DNA from: CAUPWF01 sp963515125
GTDB taxonomy: Bacteria; Bacillota; Clostridia; Lachnospirales; Lachnospiraceae
DNA length: 64,000 nucleotides
Direction: 5' to 3'
Assembly: GCA_052116865.1 (NCBI GenBank)
Contig: JBQKKG010000008.1
Span: 62,001 to 126,000, forward strand
The translations under genes were made by a program, and so were the position numbers. Position 1 is the first letter of the stretch; every line of letters begins with the position of its first letter. Shown here piece after piece: positions 23,466 to 32,739 of this stretch. The notes under the pieces are model-generated. The model did no database searches and had not been told where the DNA came from. It worked only from the letters and a program-made list of their open reading frames with translations.

Positions 23466-24032
23466 ATGGACAGTAAATTCTATGCTGCAATTGAAGATAG
23501 TCCAGTGATAGCCGCAGTAAAGGATTGGGACGGGTTAGAAAAAAGCTTGGTGTCTGATTTGAAGGTAGTCTTTATATTATTTGGAGATGTGTGTAACATT
23601 GCGGAAATTGTTCGTAAAGTAAAAGGGGCTGATAAGATCGCGATGGTTCATATGGATTTAATTGTAGGATTAAGCTCAAAAGAGATATCCGTAGATTTTA
23701 TTAAAAACAATACGGAGGCAGATGGTATTATATCTACGAAACTTAATATTATAAAACGGGCAAAAGATTTGGCGATGTATACGGTCTACCGTTTGTTCGT
23801 TATAGATTCTATGGCATTGTCTAGTATACAAAATCAACAAAATTTAATCAAAGCTGATTTTGTGGAGATATTACCGGGAGTTATGCCAAGGGTAATTTCA
23901 AAAATATGTGGCGTCAGTCCTCGGCCAGTGATTGTGGGCGGACTCATATCTGAAAAAATAGAGGTAATAGAAGCTTTAGAAGCAGGAGCAATATCGATTT
24001 CTACAACGAATCAAGAAGTTTGGTTTATGTAA
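23466..24032 (+). CDS. glpP: Glycerol-3-phosphate responsive antiterminator GlpP
   Basis: The 188-aa protein matches GlpP along its length: DSPVIAAVKDWDGLEKSL, VVFILFGDVCNIAEIV, MVHMDLIVGLSSKEI, ADGIISTKLNIIKRAK, EILPGVMPRVI and GGLISEKIEVIEALEAGAI. It has a TIM-barrel-like fold. With glycerol 3-phosphate bound, GlpP allows transcription past a leader terminator. The long leader terminator upstream of its own gene suggests autoregulation of the whole operon. AAAGGAGGG precedes the ATG. Confidence 0.9.
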   Translation: MDSKFYAAIEDSPVIAAVKDWDGLEKSLVSDLKVVFILFGDVCNIAEIVRKVKGADKIAMVHMDLIVGLSSKEISVDFIKNNTEADGIISTKLNIIKRAKDLAMYTVYRLFVIDSMALSSIQNQQNLIKADFVEILPGVMPRVISKICGVSPRPVIVGGLISEKIEVIEALEAGAISISTTNQEVWFM

Positions 24033-24049
24033 GAAAAAGGGGGATTTTT

Positions 24050-24646
24050 ATGTGCGATACAAAATTAAAAATAGCTACGGGTCTGAAAGAGGTTATGAAA
24101 CAAAAACCCATTCGGAAAATAACTGTTCAAGACATTATGGATCGCAAAAACATGAAAAGACAAAGCTTTTACTACCATTTTCAAGATATATATGAAGTTG
24201 TTGAGTGGATTTGTGAACGTGAGTTGCTAAACTATATGGAATATGATAAAACAGTTACATTTGAAGAATGGGTATGTAATATAGTACGGTTATATCAAAA
24301 AGACAATTTTTTCTTTCGAAGGGTTGTCGAAGGAGTAGAAAGATATAAGATTGTAAACGCACTAAAGAGTTATGTGGAACCACAGGTGCAAAGGTTGATG
24401 GACTATGATAAAGTGCAAAGTGTTAATGAAAAAAACGCAAGCACAATGAAAACGCAAGAAAAGGATTTTTTGATAGATTTCACAACGATATCCATTATAT
24501 ATTATATGATGGACTATGCTTGTAGCTGCAAAAAAGTGTCGGAAGAGGAGGTATTGAAAAATGTTAGATATGCACTTGAAATATTGCATTTATGTCCAGA
24601 AAAACGGATTTTATTTGTGAAAAATAAACAAAAAATTGCTATATAA
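24050..24646 (+). CDS. TetR-family regulator (DhaS-like)
   Basis: This 198-aa protein has an N-terminal TetR helix-turn-helix (about residues 8-55: PIRKITVQDIMDRKNMKRQSFYYHF). The C-terminal half has the length of TetR_C_8/DhaS proteins, regulators of dihydroxyacetone or glycerol genes. GGGGGA precedes the ATG at 24050. A longer frame from 24020 overlaps glpP and lacks a ribosome site. Its position between glpP and glpK suggests a second control layer for the operon. Confidence 0.8.
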   Translation: MCDTKLKIATGLKEVMKQKPIRKITVQDIMDRKNMKRQSFYYHFQDIYEVVEWICERELLNYMEYDKTVTFEEWVCNIVRLYQKDNFFFRRVVEGVERYKIVNALKSYVEPQVQRLMDYDKVQSVNEKNASTMKTQEKDFLIDFTTISIIYYMMDYACSCKKVSEEEVLKNVRYALEILHLCPEKRILFVKNKQKIAI

Positions 24647-24682
24647 CAGATATAACTATAGTATTTGTACAAAAGTGAAAAA

Positions 24683-24700
24683 TTGTCTAAAGACAGACAA
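24683..24700. promoter_or_regulatory. Inverted repeat before glpK, candidate TetR operator
   Basis: TTGTCT (24683-24688) and AGACAA (24695-24700) form an inverted repeat with a six-base centre, between the TetR-type gene and glpK. The size is suitable for a TetR dimer. The assignment is inference from position. Confidence 0.4.
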
Positions 24701-24760
24701 GAAATTTGATGATACCATGAAAATAAGTTAAAAATGAAACGGATTAGAGGAGGAAACAAA

Positions 24761-26257
24761 ATGGCAAAGTATGTTATGGCATTGGATGCAGGAACGACAA
24801 GTAACAGATGTATTCTTTTTAATGAAAAGGGAGAAATGTGCAGCGTGGCACAAAAAGAATTTACACAATATTTTCCACAGCCAGGTTGGGTAGAACATGA
24901 TGCAGATGAAATATGGTCATCCCAATTAGGCGTTGCAGTTGAAGCAATGTCAAAGATTGGTGCAACTGCAGAAGATATTGCTGCAATTGGTATTACGAAC
25001 CAACGTGAGACTGCAATTGTGTGGGATAAAAATACTGGAGAACCTATATATCATGCAATTGTATGGCAATGTAGAAGAACATCCGAATATTGCGATACAT
25101 TGAAAGCAAAAGGGCTTACAGATTCTTTCCGAGCAAAGACAGGACTTATCATTGATGCATATTTTTCAGGAACGAAAATCAAATGGATTCTTGATCATGT
25201 AGAAGGTGCAAGAGAACGCGCTGAAAGAGGCGAATTGTTGTTTGGTACCGTTGAAACATGGCTCATATGGAAGCTAACCAAAGGCAATGTGCATGTAACA
25301 GATTATTCGAATGCTTCTCGTACACTGTTATTTAATATTAATGATTTAAAATGGGATAAAGAAATTCTTGAGGAACTTCAGATTCCAGAGTGTATGTTAC
25401 CAGAAGTAAAGCCTTCTAGTTATGTATATGGAGAGGCAGATCCTTCTTTCTTTGGTGGATCCATACCAATTGCAGGAGCAGCTGGAGATCAACAAGCAGC
25501 TTTATTTGGTCAAACATGTTTTAACGCAGGGGAAGCTAAAAATACATATGGAACAGGCTGTTTCTTATTGATGAATACAGGAGAGAAGCCAGTTTTTTCA
25601 AAAAATGGGTTAGTAACAACAATTGCATGGGGTCTAGATGGAAAGGTGAATTATGCATTGGAAGGATCTATCTTCGTTGCAGGAGCAGCAATCCAATGGT
25701 TACGGGATGAACTTAGAATTATCGATTCATCACCAGATTCTGAATATATGGCTAAGAAGGTCAAAGATACCAACGGGTGTTATGTAGTGCCTGCATTTAC
25801 AGGTTTGGGAGCTCCACACTGGGATCAATATGCGAGAGGTACTATTGTTGGTTTGACACGTGGAGTGAATAAATATCATATCATTCGTGCTACATTAGAA
25901 TCATTAGCATATCAGGTAAATGATGTCCTTTGTGCTATGAAAGCTGATTCCGGAATTGAGTTAAGTGCATTAAAAGTAGACGGTGGAGCAAGTGCAAATA
26001 ACTTCTTAATGCAATCTCAGGCAGATATGATTAATGCACCAGTAAATCGACCTTGTTGTGTAGAGACGACCGCAATGGGCGCTGCATATTTGGCAGGTTT
26101 AGCTGTGGGTTATTGGGCAAGTAAAGAAGATGTTATTAAGAATTGGGCTATTGATAAAGTATTTGAACCTAAGATTGATGATAAGGAACGAGAACAAAAA
26201 ATCAAAGGATGGAATAAAGCAGTTAAATATGCATATGGTTGGGCGAAGGAAGACTAA
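24761..26257 (+). CDS. glpK: Glycerol kinase
   Basis: The 498-aa FGGY-family kinase phosphorylates glycerol to sn-glycerol 3-phosphate with ATP. Signatures include ALDAGTTSNRCILFNEKG at the N-terminus, GITNQRETAIVWDKNTG, WLIWKLTKG, YGTGCFLLMNTG and KVDGGASANNFLMQ. The AGAGGAGG site at 24746-24753 fixes the ATG at 24761, seven bases away. Length is normal. glpF follows in 31 bases. Confidence 0.97.
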   Translation: MAKYVMALDAGTTSNRCILFNEKGEMCSVAQKEFTQYFPQPGWVEHDADEIWSSQLGVAVEAMSKIGATAEDIAAIGITNQRETAIVWDKNTGEPIYHAIVWQCRRTSEYCDTLKAKGLTDSFRAKTGLIIDAYFSGTKIKWILDHVEGARERAERGELLFGTVETWLIWKLTKGNVHVTDYSNASRTLLFNINDLKWDKEILEELQIPECMLPEVKPSSYVYGEADPSFFGGSIPIAGAAGDQQAALFGQTCFNAGEAKNTYGTGCFLLMNTGEKPVFSKNGLVTTIAWGLDGKVNYALEGSIFVAGAAIQWLRDELRIIDSSPDSEYMAKKVKDTNGCYVVPAFTGLGAPHWDQYARGTIVGLTRGVNKYHIIRATLESLAYQVNDVLCAMKADSGIELSALKVDGGASANNFLMQSQADMINAPVNRPCCVETTAMGAAYLAGLAVGYWASKEDVIKNWAIDKVFEPKIDDKEREQKIKGWNKAVKYAYGWAKED

Positions 26258-26288
26258 TTCATTGGTTATCTGAAAGGAGAAGGAAAAT

Positions 26289-26999
26289 ATGTTACCATAT
26301 ATAGCGGAGTTTTTAGGAACAATGATGTTAATCCTGTTAGGGGATGGAGTTGTAGCAAATGTCACGTTGAATAAGTCTGGGATGAAGGGCGGAGGATCCG
26401 TGCAGATTACATTTGCATGGGGGCTCGCAGTCATGCTTCCAGCATTTATATTTGGAGCTGCTTCAGGAGCACATTTTAATCCAGCATTGACATTGGCATT
26501 AGCTATTGATGGAAGTATGTCGTGGAATTTGGTACCTGGATATGTAGTTGCACAGTTTGCAGGTGCAATTCTGGGCGGATGTTTAGTTTATGCATTGTTT
26601 AAAGGTCAATTTGATGAGACAGAAGATGCAGCAACCAAACGTGGTGTATTTTGTACAGCACCATCTATTCGCAATATCCCTTTGAATATTTTGAGTGAGG
26701 CAATTGGAACGTTTGTACTAGTTTTTGCAATTAAGGGAATTGCAAACGTTAGCGATATTGCAAATGGATTAAGTAACTTCTTAGTATTTGGCATTATTGT
26801 ATCGATTGGTATGTCTCTTGGAGGTTTGACTGGATACGCAATCAATCCAGCAAGGGATATTGGCCCTAGAATTGCACATGCAATACTTCCAATAAAAGGA
26901 AAAGGAAGTTCGGACTGGGGATATGCAATTGTTCCACTTGTAGGACCATGTATTGGAGCAATTGTTGCAGTGTTGCTATATGGAGCAATTCCTTGGTAA
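26289..26999 (+). CDS. glpF: Glycerol facilitator (aquaglyceroporin)
   Basis: The 236-aa MIP-family channel has six helices and both NPA motifs: GAHFNPALTL and YAINPARDIGPR. The Asp after the second NPA-Arg is typical of glycerol-conducting members rather than pure water channels. It lets glycerol into the cell for GlpK. AAAGGAGAAGG precedes the ATG. Confidence 0.95.
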   Translation: MLPYIAEFLGTMMLILLGDGVVANVTLNKSGMKGGGSVQITFAWGLAVMLPAFIFGAASGAHFNPALTLALAIDGSMSWNLVPGYVVAQFAGAILGGCLVYALFKGQFDETEDAATKRGVFCTAPSIRNIPLNILSEAIGTFVLVFAIKGIANVSDIANGLSNFLVFGIIVSIGMSLGGLTGYAINPARDIGPRIAHAILPIKGKGSSDWGYAIVPLVGPCIGAIVAVLLYGAIPW

Positions 27000-27044
27000 G
27001 TGCATAAGATAATAGTAGAAATTAAATAGTGAGTTGCGGAGAAC

Positions 27045-27088
27045 AGAGCCAGGCAATTATCATACCTAGACATGGGTAGGATTCATTT
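27045..27088 (+). other. Long hairpin between glpF and the G3P dehydrogenase genes
   Basis: AGAGCCAGGCAA (27045-27056) pairs with TTGCTTGGCTCT (27077-27088), one G-T pair, over an inner ATCATACC/GGTAGGAT-like stem. No T run follows, so it may be an RNA-processing or stability element rather than a true terminator. Confidence 0.5.
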
Positions 27089-27161
27089 GCTTGGCTCTAT
27101 TTATATAAGAAATAATAAGAGTTCTTGTGAAAGAGGGTTCAAAAGAATGGGAGAAAAAGCT

Positions 27162-28592
27162 ATGTATGAAGTAGTAATTATTGGAGCAGGAGTATCAGGG
27201 TCTGCAATTGCAAGAGAACTTTCCAGATACAAAGTAAAAGCATGTGTTGTGGAAAAAGGCGAAGATGTGTGTGTAGGAACATCAAAAGCAAATAGTGGAA
27301 TAGTGCATGCTGGCTACGATGCGAAAAATGGTTCACTTATGGCGGAGATGAATGTGCAAGGGAATCTACTAATGGAAGACTTATCAAAAGAACTTGATTT
27401 TCCATTTGTTAGAAATGGTTCTTTGGTTATTTGTCTTTCAGAAGACGAAATGCCAAATTTAGTAAAACTATATGAAAATGGTATTGCAAATCAAGTGCAA
27501 GGTCTACGGATTTTGACAGCAGAAGAAGTAAAAGAAATGGAACCAAATATATCAGATAATGTTCATGCGGCGTTATATGCACCAACGGGAGGAATTGTAT
27601 GTCCGTTCGGACTAAATATTGCATTGGCAGAAAATGCAGCAACGAATGGAATAGAATTCAAATTTGATACAGAGGTAATACAGATATCAAAAGATACACA
27701 AGGTTGGTCGCTGCAAACCAATCAGGGTGAAATAAAAGCAAAATATGTTGTAAATGCAGCAGGTGTATACGCAGATGTATTTCATAATATGGTTAGTGAA
27801 AAAAAGATTCATATTACGGCAAGAAGAGGCGACTATTGTCTGCTTGATAAAACAACAGCTGGGCACGTGACAAATACAATTTTTCAGCTGCCTAATAAAT
27901 ATGGAAAAGGAGTGCTCGTAGCACCAACAACTCATGGGAATACCATTGTTGGACCAACGGCAATTGATATAGAGGACAAAGAAGGAAGCAATACAACGGC
28001 AGATGGAATGAGTGAGTTAATTGCAAAAGCAGGTAATACGGTGAAAAATGTTCCGCTTAGAAAAGTCATTACTTCATTTGCAGGGTTACGGGCACATGAA
28101 GATAACCATGAGTTTATTATTGGGGAAATAGAAGAAGGATTTATTGATTGTGCAGGGATTGAATCGCCTGGTCTTACGAGCGCACCCGCAATTGGGAAAA
28201 AGGTTGCACAATTATTAAAAGAGCAGCTGGAATTAAAAGATAATGAAGCGTTTATTGGCACAAGAAAAGGAATACTAGATCCGAAAGGTCTTAGTAAAGA
28301 TGACTATGCGAAATTGATTAAAGAACAACCAGCATATGGAAATATTATTTGTCGATGTGAGATGGTTACAGAAGGTGAAATTATAGATGCCATTCAACGA
28401 CCGCTTGGTGCCAAGTCATTAGATGGTGTAAAACGAAGAACTAGAGCCGGAATGGGAAGATGTCAATCAGGATTTTGTTCTCCAAGGACCATGGAAATCT
28501 TAGCGCGTGAATTAGATAAGAGCCTATTTGAGGTGACAAAATGTGGTGGAAATTCAGCGATTGTAGTTGGCGTAAATAAGGACCAAATATAG
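27162..28592 (+). CDS. Anaerobic glycerol-3-phosphate dehydrogenase-like FAD oxidoreductase (GlpA type)
   Basis: The protein of about 476 aa starts with an FAD-binding Rossmann motif (VVIIGAGVSGSAIARELSRY) and DAO-family segments (SGIVHAGYDAKNGS). It ends in a Cys-rich BFD/[2Fe-2S]-like domain: IICRCEMVTEGEI and GMGRCQSGFCSP. This combination is typical of the GlpA subunit, which oxidises glycerol 3-phosphate to dihydroxyacetone phosphate. Start: ATG 27162 begins where homology begins. ATG 27147 in the same frame is also possible. The next two genes complete a three-part enzyme. Confidence 0.85.
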   Translation: MYEVVIIGAGVSGSAIARELSRYKVKACVVEKGEDVCVGTSKANSGIVHAGYDAKNGSLMAEMNVQGNLLMEDLSKELDFPFVRNGSLVICLSEDEMPNLVKLYENGIANQVQGLRILTAEEVKEMEPNISDNVHAALYAPTGGIVCPFGLNIALAENAATNGIEFKFDTEVIQISKDTQGWSLQTNQGEIKAKYVVNAAGVYADVFHNMVSEKKIHITARRGDYCLLDKTTAGHVTNTIFQLPNKYGKGVLVAPTTHGNTIVGPTAIDIEDKEGSNTTADGMSELIAKAGNTVKNVPLRKVITSFAGLRAHEDNHEFIIGEIEEGFIDCAGIESPGLTSAPAIGKKVAQLLKEQLELKDNEAFIGTRKGILDPKGLSKDDYAKLIKEQPAYGNIICRCEMVTEGEIIDAIQRPLGAKSLDGVKRRTRAGMGRCQSGFCSPRTMEILARELDKSLFEVTKCGGNSAIVVGVNKDQI

Positions 28593-28603
28593 GGGGAAAA
28601 ATA

Positions 28604-29875
28604 ATGAAAAGCTATGACATTGTGATAATAGGAGGAGGTCCTGCTGGATTAGCAGCGGCAGCATCTGCTAAAAAAAATGGAATTGATAGTATCTTAATAC
28701 TAGAACGCGATAGAGAACTTGGAGGGATTTTGAATCAATGTATTCATAATGGATTCGGACTTCACACATTTAAAGAAGAGTTAACTGGACCGGAATATGC
28801 ACAACGATTTATTGATCAAGTCAAAGAACTTGGCATTGCATACAAATTGCAGACTATGGTAATGGATATTACACCTGAAAAAGTGATTACAGCAATGAAT
28901 AGAGAAGAGGGATTGTTGGAGATTCAAGCCAAGGCTATTATTCTTGCAATGGGATGTAGGGAACGATCGAGAGGAGCACTGAATATACCTGGCTACAGGC
29001 CTGCAGGTGTATTTTCGGCAGGCACAGCACAGCGCCTTGTTAATATGGAAGGATATATGCCTGGACGTGAGGTTGTGATTCTAGGATCAGGAGATATTGG
29101 TCTTATTATGGCAAGAAGAATGACATTAGAAGGTGCAAAAGTTAAAGTAGTTGCAGAATTAATGCCATATTCGGGTGGATTAAGGAGAAATATAGTGCAG
29201 TGCTTGGATGATTTTGGGATTCCCTTAAAATTAAGTCATACGGTAGTAGACATAAAAGGGAAGGAACGATTAGAGGGAATTACATTAGCTGAGGTAGATG
29301 GTAAAGGAAAGCCGATTCCAGGAACAGAGGAATTTTATTCTTGTGATACGTTATTACTTTCTTGCGGACTCATTCCTGAGAATGAAATTTCGGCAGGAAT
29401 GGGCATACAACTAGAGCAGGTTACCTCGGGACCATCGGTAAATGAAAGTTTAGAAACAAATTTAGAAGGTGTTTTCGCCTGTGGGAATGTGTTGCATGTA
29501 CATGATTTGGTTGACTTTGTATCAGAAGAGGCTGCCACTGCTGGTAAAAACGCTGCTAAATATATCAAGTCCTCTAAAAAGCAGTTGGGGAAAAGAAAAA
29601 ATGAAATCCCAATTATACCAACAGGAGGTGTTCGATATACAGTGCCAAAGACAATTAATATAGATCGAATGGATGAGTCTTTAACGGTTAGATTCCGTGT
29701 TGGCGGTGTATATAAAAATGTATATATAAATGTTTATCTAGACGATGAACTAATTATACATAAGAAACGACCTGTAGTAGCACCAGGTGAAATGGAAGAT
29801 ATTAAGCTGACAAAAGAAAAGCTATTGTCATATCCAGATTTGTCCCAAATTACGATTAAATTGGAGGAGGCATAA
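28604..29875 (+). CDS. FAD/NAD(P)-dependent oxidoreductase (second dehydrogenase subunit)
   Basis: The 423-aa protein has an N-terminal FAD motif IVIIGGGPAGLAAAASAKK, a second nucleotide-binding segment VVILGSGDIGLIMARRM, and the C-terminal FACGNVLHVHDLVDFVSEEAA. It is a pyridine-nucleotide-disulfide-type oxidoreductase without the redox CxxxxC. It takes the place of GlpB-like electron transfer in clostridial operons. It starts 12 bases after the previous gene with a strong GGGGGAAAA site, and the stop is followed six bases later by the DUF1667 gene. Confidence 0.87.
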   Translation: MKSYDIVIIGGGPAGLAAAASAKKNGIDSILILERDRELGGILNQCIHNGFGLHTFKEELTGPEYAQRFIDQVKELGIAYKLQTMVMDITPEKVITAMNREEGLLEIQAKAIILAMGCRERSRGALNIPGYRPAGVFSAGTAQRLVNMEGYMPGREVVILGSGDIGLIMARRMTLEGAKVKVVAELMPYSGGLRRNIVQCLDDFGIPLKLSHTVVDIKGKERLEGITLAEVDGKGKPIPGTEEFYSCDTLLLSCGLIPENEISAGMGIQLEQVTSGPSVNESLETNLEGVFACGNVLHVHDLVDFVSEEAATAGKNAAKYIKSSKKQLGKRKNEIPIIPTGGVRYTVPKTINIDRMDESLTVRFRVGGVYKNVYINVYLDDELIIHKKRPVVAPGEMEDIKLTKEKLLSYPDLSQITIKLEEA

Positions 29876-29880
29876 TTAAT

Positions 29881-30249
29881 ATGGAAGAAAGAGACTTGAT
29901 CTGTATTGGATGTCCACTAGGCTGTAGCTTAAAAGTGGAGTTAAAAGATGGAGAAGTGGAACGCGTGACAGGCAATACCTGTAAAAGGGGTGATGTCTAT
30001 GCAAGAAAAGAAGTAACCAATCCGACAAGGATTGTAACAAGTACTGTTGCAGTAGAAGGTGGAGACATTCCGATGGTATCAGTAAAGACTAAAAGTGATA
30101 TTGCAAAGGGAAAAATTAATCAGTGTATCAAAGAGTTAAAGAATATAAAGATGAAAGCTCCAGTAATGATTGGGGATGTTGTAAAATCTAACGTTGCAGG
30201 AACAGGGGTAGATGTAATTGCAACAAAAAATGTATATTTAATTCAATAA
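29881..30249 (+). CDS. DUF1667 protein (third dehydrogenase component)
   Basis: This 122-aa protein has the DUF1667 Cys pattern CIGCPLGCSLKVE and NTCKRGDVYARKE at its N-terminus, four Cys that could hold a metal or iron-sulfur centre. DUF1667 genes typically follow the two FAD oxidoreductases of glycerol operons, as here. The motif shared with molybdopterin-oxidoreductase N-termini suggests electron transfer. Function is inferred from neighbourhood. Confidence 0.87.
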   Translation: MEERDLICIGCPLGCSLKVELKDGEVERVTGNTCKRGDVYARKEVTNPTRIVTSTVAVEGGDIPMVSVKTKSDIAKGKINQCIKELKNIKMKAPVMIGDVVKSNVAGTGVDVIATKNVYLIQ

Positions 30250-30280
30250 CCTCCCATAGCCTTAGAATCCTCTTAGGCTT

Positions 30281-30313
30281 AAACAGACAGGTATTTACTA
30301 CCTGTCTGTTTTC
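30281..30313 (+). terminator. Terminator of the glycerol operon
   Basis: AAACAGACAGGTA (30281-30293) pairs perfectly with TACCTGTCTGTTT (30299-30311), loop TTTAC, followed by TTC. It ends the glp operon 32 bases after the DUF1667 stop. Confidence 0.82.
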
Positions 30314-30404
30314 TAGTATACTATACTATATTAGAGTCATTACAGATAAATGTATAGCATGCGCTGTCTTGTGTGGCGTAAATGATCGAATTGGAGATGA
30401 GAAA

Positions 30405-31691
30405 ATGCATGAGCTTACGAGTTTAATGAAAGAGGATATGCGACCTGCGCTGGGGGTAACAGAACCAGGTGCAATTGCTTTTGCAGTGGCAACGGCGCGT
30501 AATTATGCTCAAGGCAATATTGTAAATGTAAGAGTTGCTTTGAATTCAGGTATGTATAAGAATGCATTTACCTGCGGTATACCAAATACAGACCAGGTTG
30601 GTAATGTTTTTGCTGCAGCGTTGGGAGCTATTGCAGGGGATGCAGACTTAGGACTGGAGGCGTTGGCGCACGTAAAAGAGTGTGATAATGAATTGGCAAG
30701 AAAACTTGTGTGGGAAGGCAAGATAGAGGTTGTAATGGATCACATAGGTTCCGAAATTAATATCAAAGCAACAGTAGAGACAGAGAAGGATGTTTGTGAA
30801 GTTCATATTGCTGGTAGTCATACGAATATTGTTTCTATTGTAAAGAATCAAGAGGTACTGTTTGAAGAAGAATATCAGCAAGAGAAAAGGGATCCAGTAT
30901 CCCGTATTCATCAATTTACACTAGAGGATATTCTGATGTATGTTCAGAACGTGGAGATAGGTGAAATTGCATTTATTAAAGATGCATTTGCAATGAATAT
31001 GGAATTATTTGAAGCGGGTATGGAGTCTCAGAAAACCACGTTTGTACATCAGTTATATAAAGAAAATGGGAAACAGTTATTTTCAAAAGATGAGTTAAAG
31101 ACAGCACAATTATTGTGCAACGGAGCCATTGAAGCACGGGTACTCGGAATTGAAAAACCAGCCATGAGTATTACGGGAAGTGGAGCGCATGGGATTATAG
31201 CAACACTCCCATTATTTGCATATTCACGGATTCATGAGGAAACCATTGCGAAGGAGCAATTATTGCGGGCTACCGCATTGAGTTATCTAGTGACCATGTA
31301 TATAAAAGAATATTCTGGTAAACTTTCAGCTTTTTGTGGATGTGGTATTGCAGCGGGAACTGGTATGGCCTGTGGCCTTGGATTTTTAAGAGGAGCAGGA
31401 AGAAAGGAACTTGCGTATATTATTCAGAATATGGCATCTAGCATTACTGGTATGATATGTGATGGAGGGAATCAAGGATGTGTAATGAAAGGGATTGTGG
31501 CGACGGATGCAGCATTTCGTTCGGTAGATATGGCCATGGAGGGGATACATATTGAACGTATACATGGAATTAATGGAAATACACCAGAATCTACGATGAA
31601 GAATATGGGGAGTATCGCTTCACCAGGAATGGTGCAGACGGAAAACACAATCATAGAAATTATGCAGCAGAAGGGGGAACAAGATGCGTAA
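30405..31691 (+). CDS. Cysteine desulfidase / serine dehydratase-like protein, second copy (UPF0597)
   Basis: The 428-aa protein is in the same family as the gene at 5884 but clearly diverged. It keeps the C-terminal MICDGGNQGC cysteine pair and a glycine-rich CGCGIAAGTG segment. The N-terminal GCTEP of the first copy is ALGVTEPGAIAF here, so Cys is replaced by Val (residue 18). That cysteine is conserved in proven desulfidases, so the reaction or substrate may differ. GGAG at 30393-30396 supports the ATG at 30405. The next gene overlaps by eight bases. Confidence 0.82.
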   Translation: MHELTSLMKEDMRPALGVTEPGAIAFAVATARNYAQGNIVNVRVALNSGMYKNAFTCGIPNTDQVGNVFAAALGAIAGDADLGLEALAHVKECDNELARKLVWEGKIEVVMDHIGSEINIKATVETEKDVCEVHIAGSHTNIVSIVKNQEVLFEEEYQQEKRDPVSRIHQFTLEDILMYVQNVEIGEIAFIKDAFAMNMELFEAGMESQKTTFVHQLYKENGKQLFSKDELKTAQLLCNGAIEARVLGIEKPAMSITGSGAHGIIATLPLFAYSRIHEETIAKEQLLRATALSYLVTMYIKEYSGKLSAFCGCGIAAGTGMACGLGFLRGAGRKELAYIIQNMASSITGMICDGGNQGCVMKGIVATDAAFRSVDMAMEGIHIERIHGINGNTPESTMKNMGSIASPGMVQTENTIIEIMQQKGEQDA

Positions 31692-32526
31692 ATGCGATCG
31701 AACGCAGAAGCATTTAAACAAAGAGAAAGTAAGGGAGAATGCAAGAAAAAGGAAGGAAGTAAAAGACATAGCTGGACGAAAGAAACCAGGGAAACGGTTA
31801 GTAAGTAACTTGATATTAGTTATTGCATTGGCTGTATTTGTTTATTCGGGTTATCAATTGTATAAGATCTATTCTGAGTATCATAAAGGTGCAAAGGAAT
31901 ATAAGAAGATTCAAACGCTGGTTATAAAGAATAAAACAGAGGATAGTGGGAATGACAAATTTACAGTGGATTTTGAAGCCTTAAAAGGGATAAATCCAGA
32001 TGTGTCCGCATGGATTCGTTTTGAACAACCAGAGGAAATTAATTATCCGGTGGTGCAGGGGAAAGATAATGATGAATATTTGTATCGTACATTTAAAGCA
32101 AATGATAATAAAGCGGGTACCCTATTCATAGATGCGGGAAATAGAGCAGATTTTCAAGATAAAAACACGTTTATTTATGGACATAATATGAAAAATGGTA
32201 CCATGTTTGCCAAATTAATGAAATATAAGAGTAAGGAGTACTATGAACAGAATCCTTACTTCTATATATATACTCCAGATGGAAAGACTATAAAATATCA
32301 AGTGTGTGCTGCAACTATTTTAAAAGATACTTCCAATCAGTATGAGAAGATCTATTCTTCGGATGAAGAGTGGCAAGCATATATTGAAGCTATGATGAGT
32401 GGATCAAGATATGCAACGAATGCTACAGTAACGGCAGATTCACAAATTGTAAGTTTATCAACATGTACAAATGTCTCGGATGATGAAAGATTTTTAGTGC
32501 AGGGTGTAAAGGTAGGAGAAGAGTAA
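31684..32526 (+). CDS. srtB: Class B sortase
   Basis: The 280-aa protein has a basic N-terminus, one membrane helix (about residues 39-60) and a sortase domain. The catalytic residues are visible: His in FIYGHNMKNG (near 165), C261 in SLSTCTN and R269 in DERFLVQG. Class B is suggested by the length and YGHNM/LSTC patterns. It would attach proteins with a sorting signal to peptidoglycan or pilin. No substrate with a C-terminal sorting motif is visible in the window. It overlaps the preceding gene by eight bases. Confidence 0.92.
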   Translation: MRKCDRTQKHLNKEKVRENARKRKEVKDIAGRKKPGKRLVSNLILVIALAVFVYSGYQLYKIYSEYHKGAKEYKKIQTLVIKNKTEDSGNDKFTVDFEALKGINPDVSAWIRFEQPEEINYPVVQGKDNDEYLYRTFKANDNKAGTLFIDAGNRADFQDKNTFIYGHNMKNGTMFAKLMKYKSKEYYEQNPYFYIYTPDGKTIKYQVCAATILKDTSNQYEKIYSSDEEWQAYIEAMMSGSRYATNATVTADSQIVSLSTCTNVSDDERFLVQGVKVGEE

Positions 32527-32714
32527 TGATGTTCACGTATGAAGTTGGGGATGTAGTAAAAATGAAAAAGAAACATCCTTGTGGTAGTTTCGAATGGGAA
32601 ATCTTACGTGTAGGCGCAGATTTTCGATTGAAATGTAAGGGGTGCGGCCATCAGATCATGATAGCTAGAAAATTAGTTGAAAAAAACACCAAGGATCTTA
32701 TAAAAAAAGCTTGA
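32526..32714 (+). CDS. DUF951 family small protein
   Basis: This 62-aa protein matches DUF951 (YyzM): YEVGDVVKMKKKHPCGSFEWEILRVGADFRLKCKGCGHQIMI, with Cys residues at HPCG and CKGCG suited to zinc binding. It is often found near rpsF and ssb in Firmicutes, as here. Its function is unknown. The stop overlaps the -35 box of the rpsF promoter. Confidence 0.9.
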   Translation: MMFTYEVGDVVKMKKKHPCGSFEWEILRVGADFRLKCKGCGHQIMIARKLVEKNTKDLIKKA

Positions 32715-32739
32715 TAGGTATTGGAATCTATGGTATCAT
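32711..32739 (+). promoter_or_regulatory. Promoter of rpsF-ssb-rpsR
   Basis: TTGATA (32711-32716) and TATCAT (32734-32739) with a 17-base spacer lie about 100 bases before rpsF. The leader may hold an S6:S18 autoregulatory site, but I could not identify its conserved CCG-containing motif. Confidence 0.6.
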
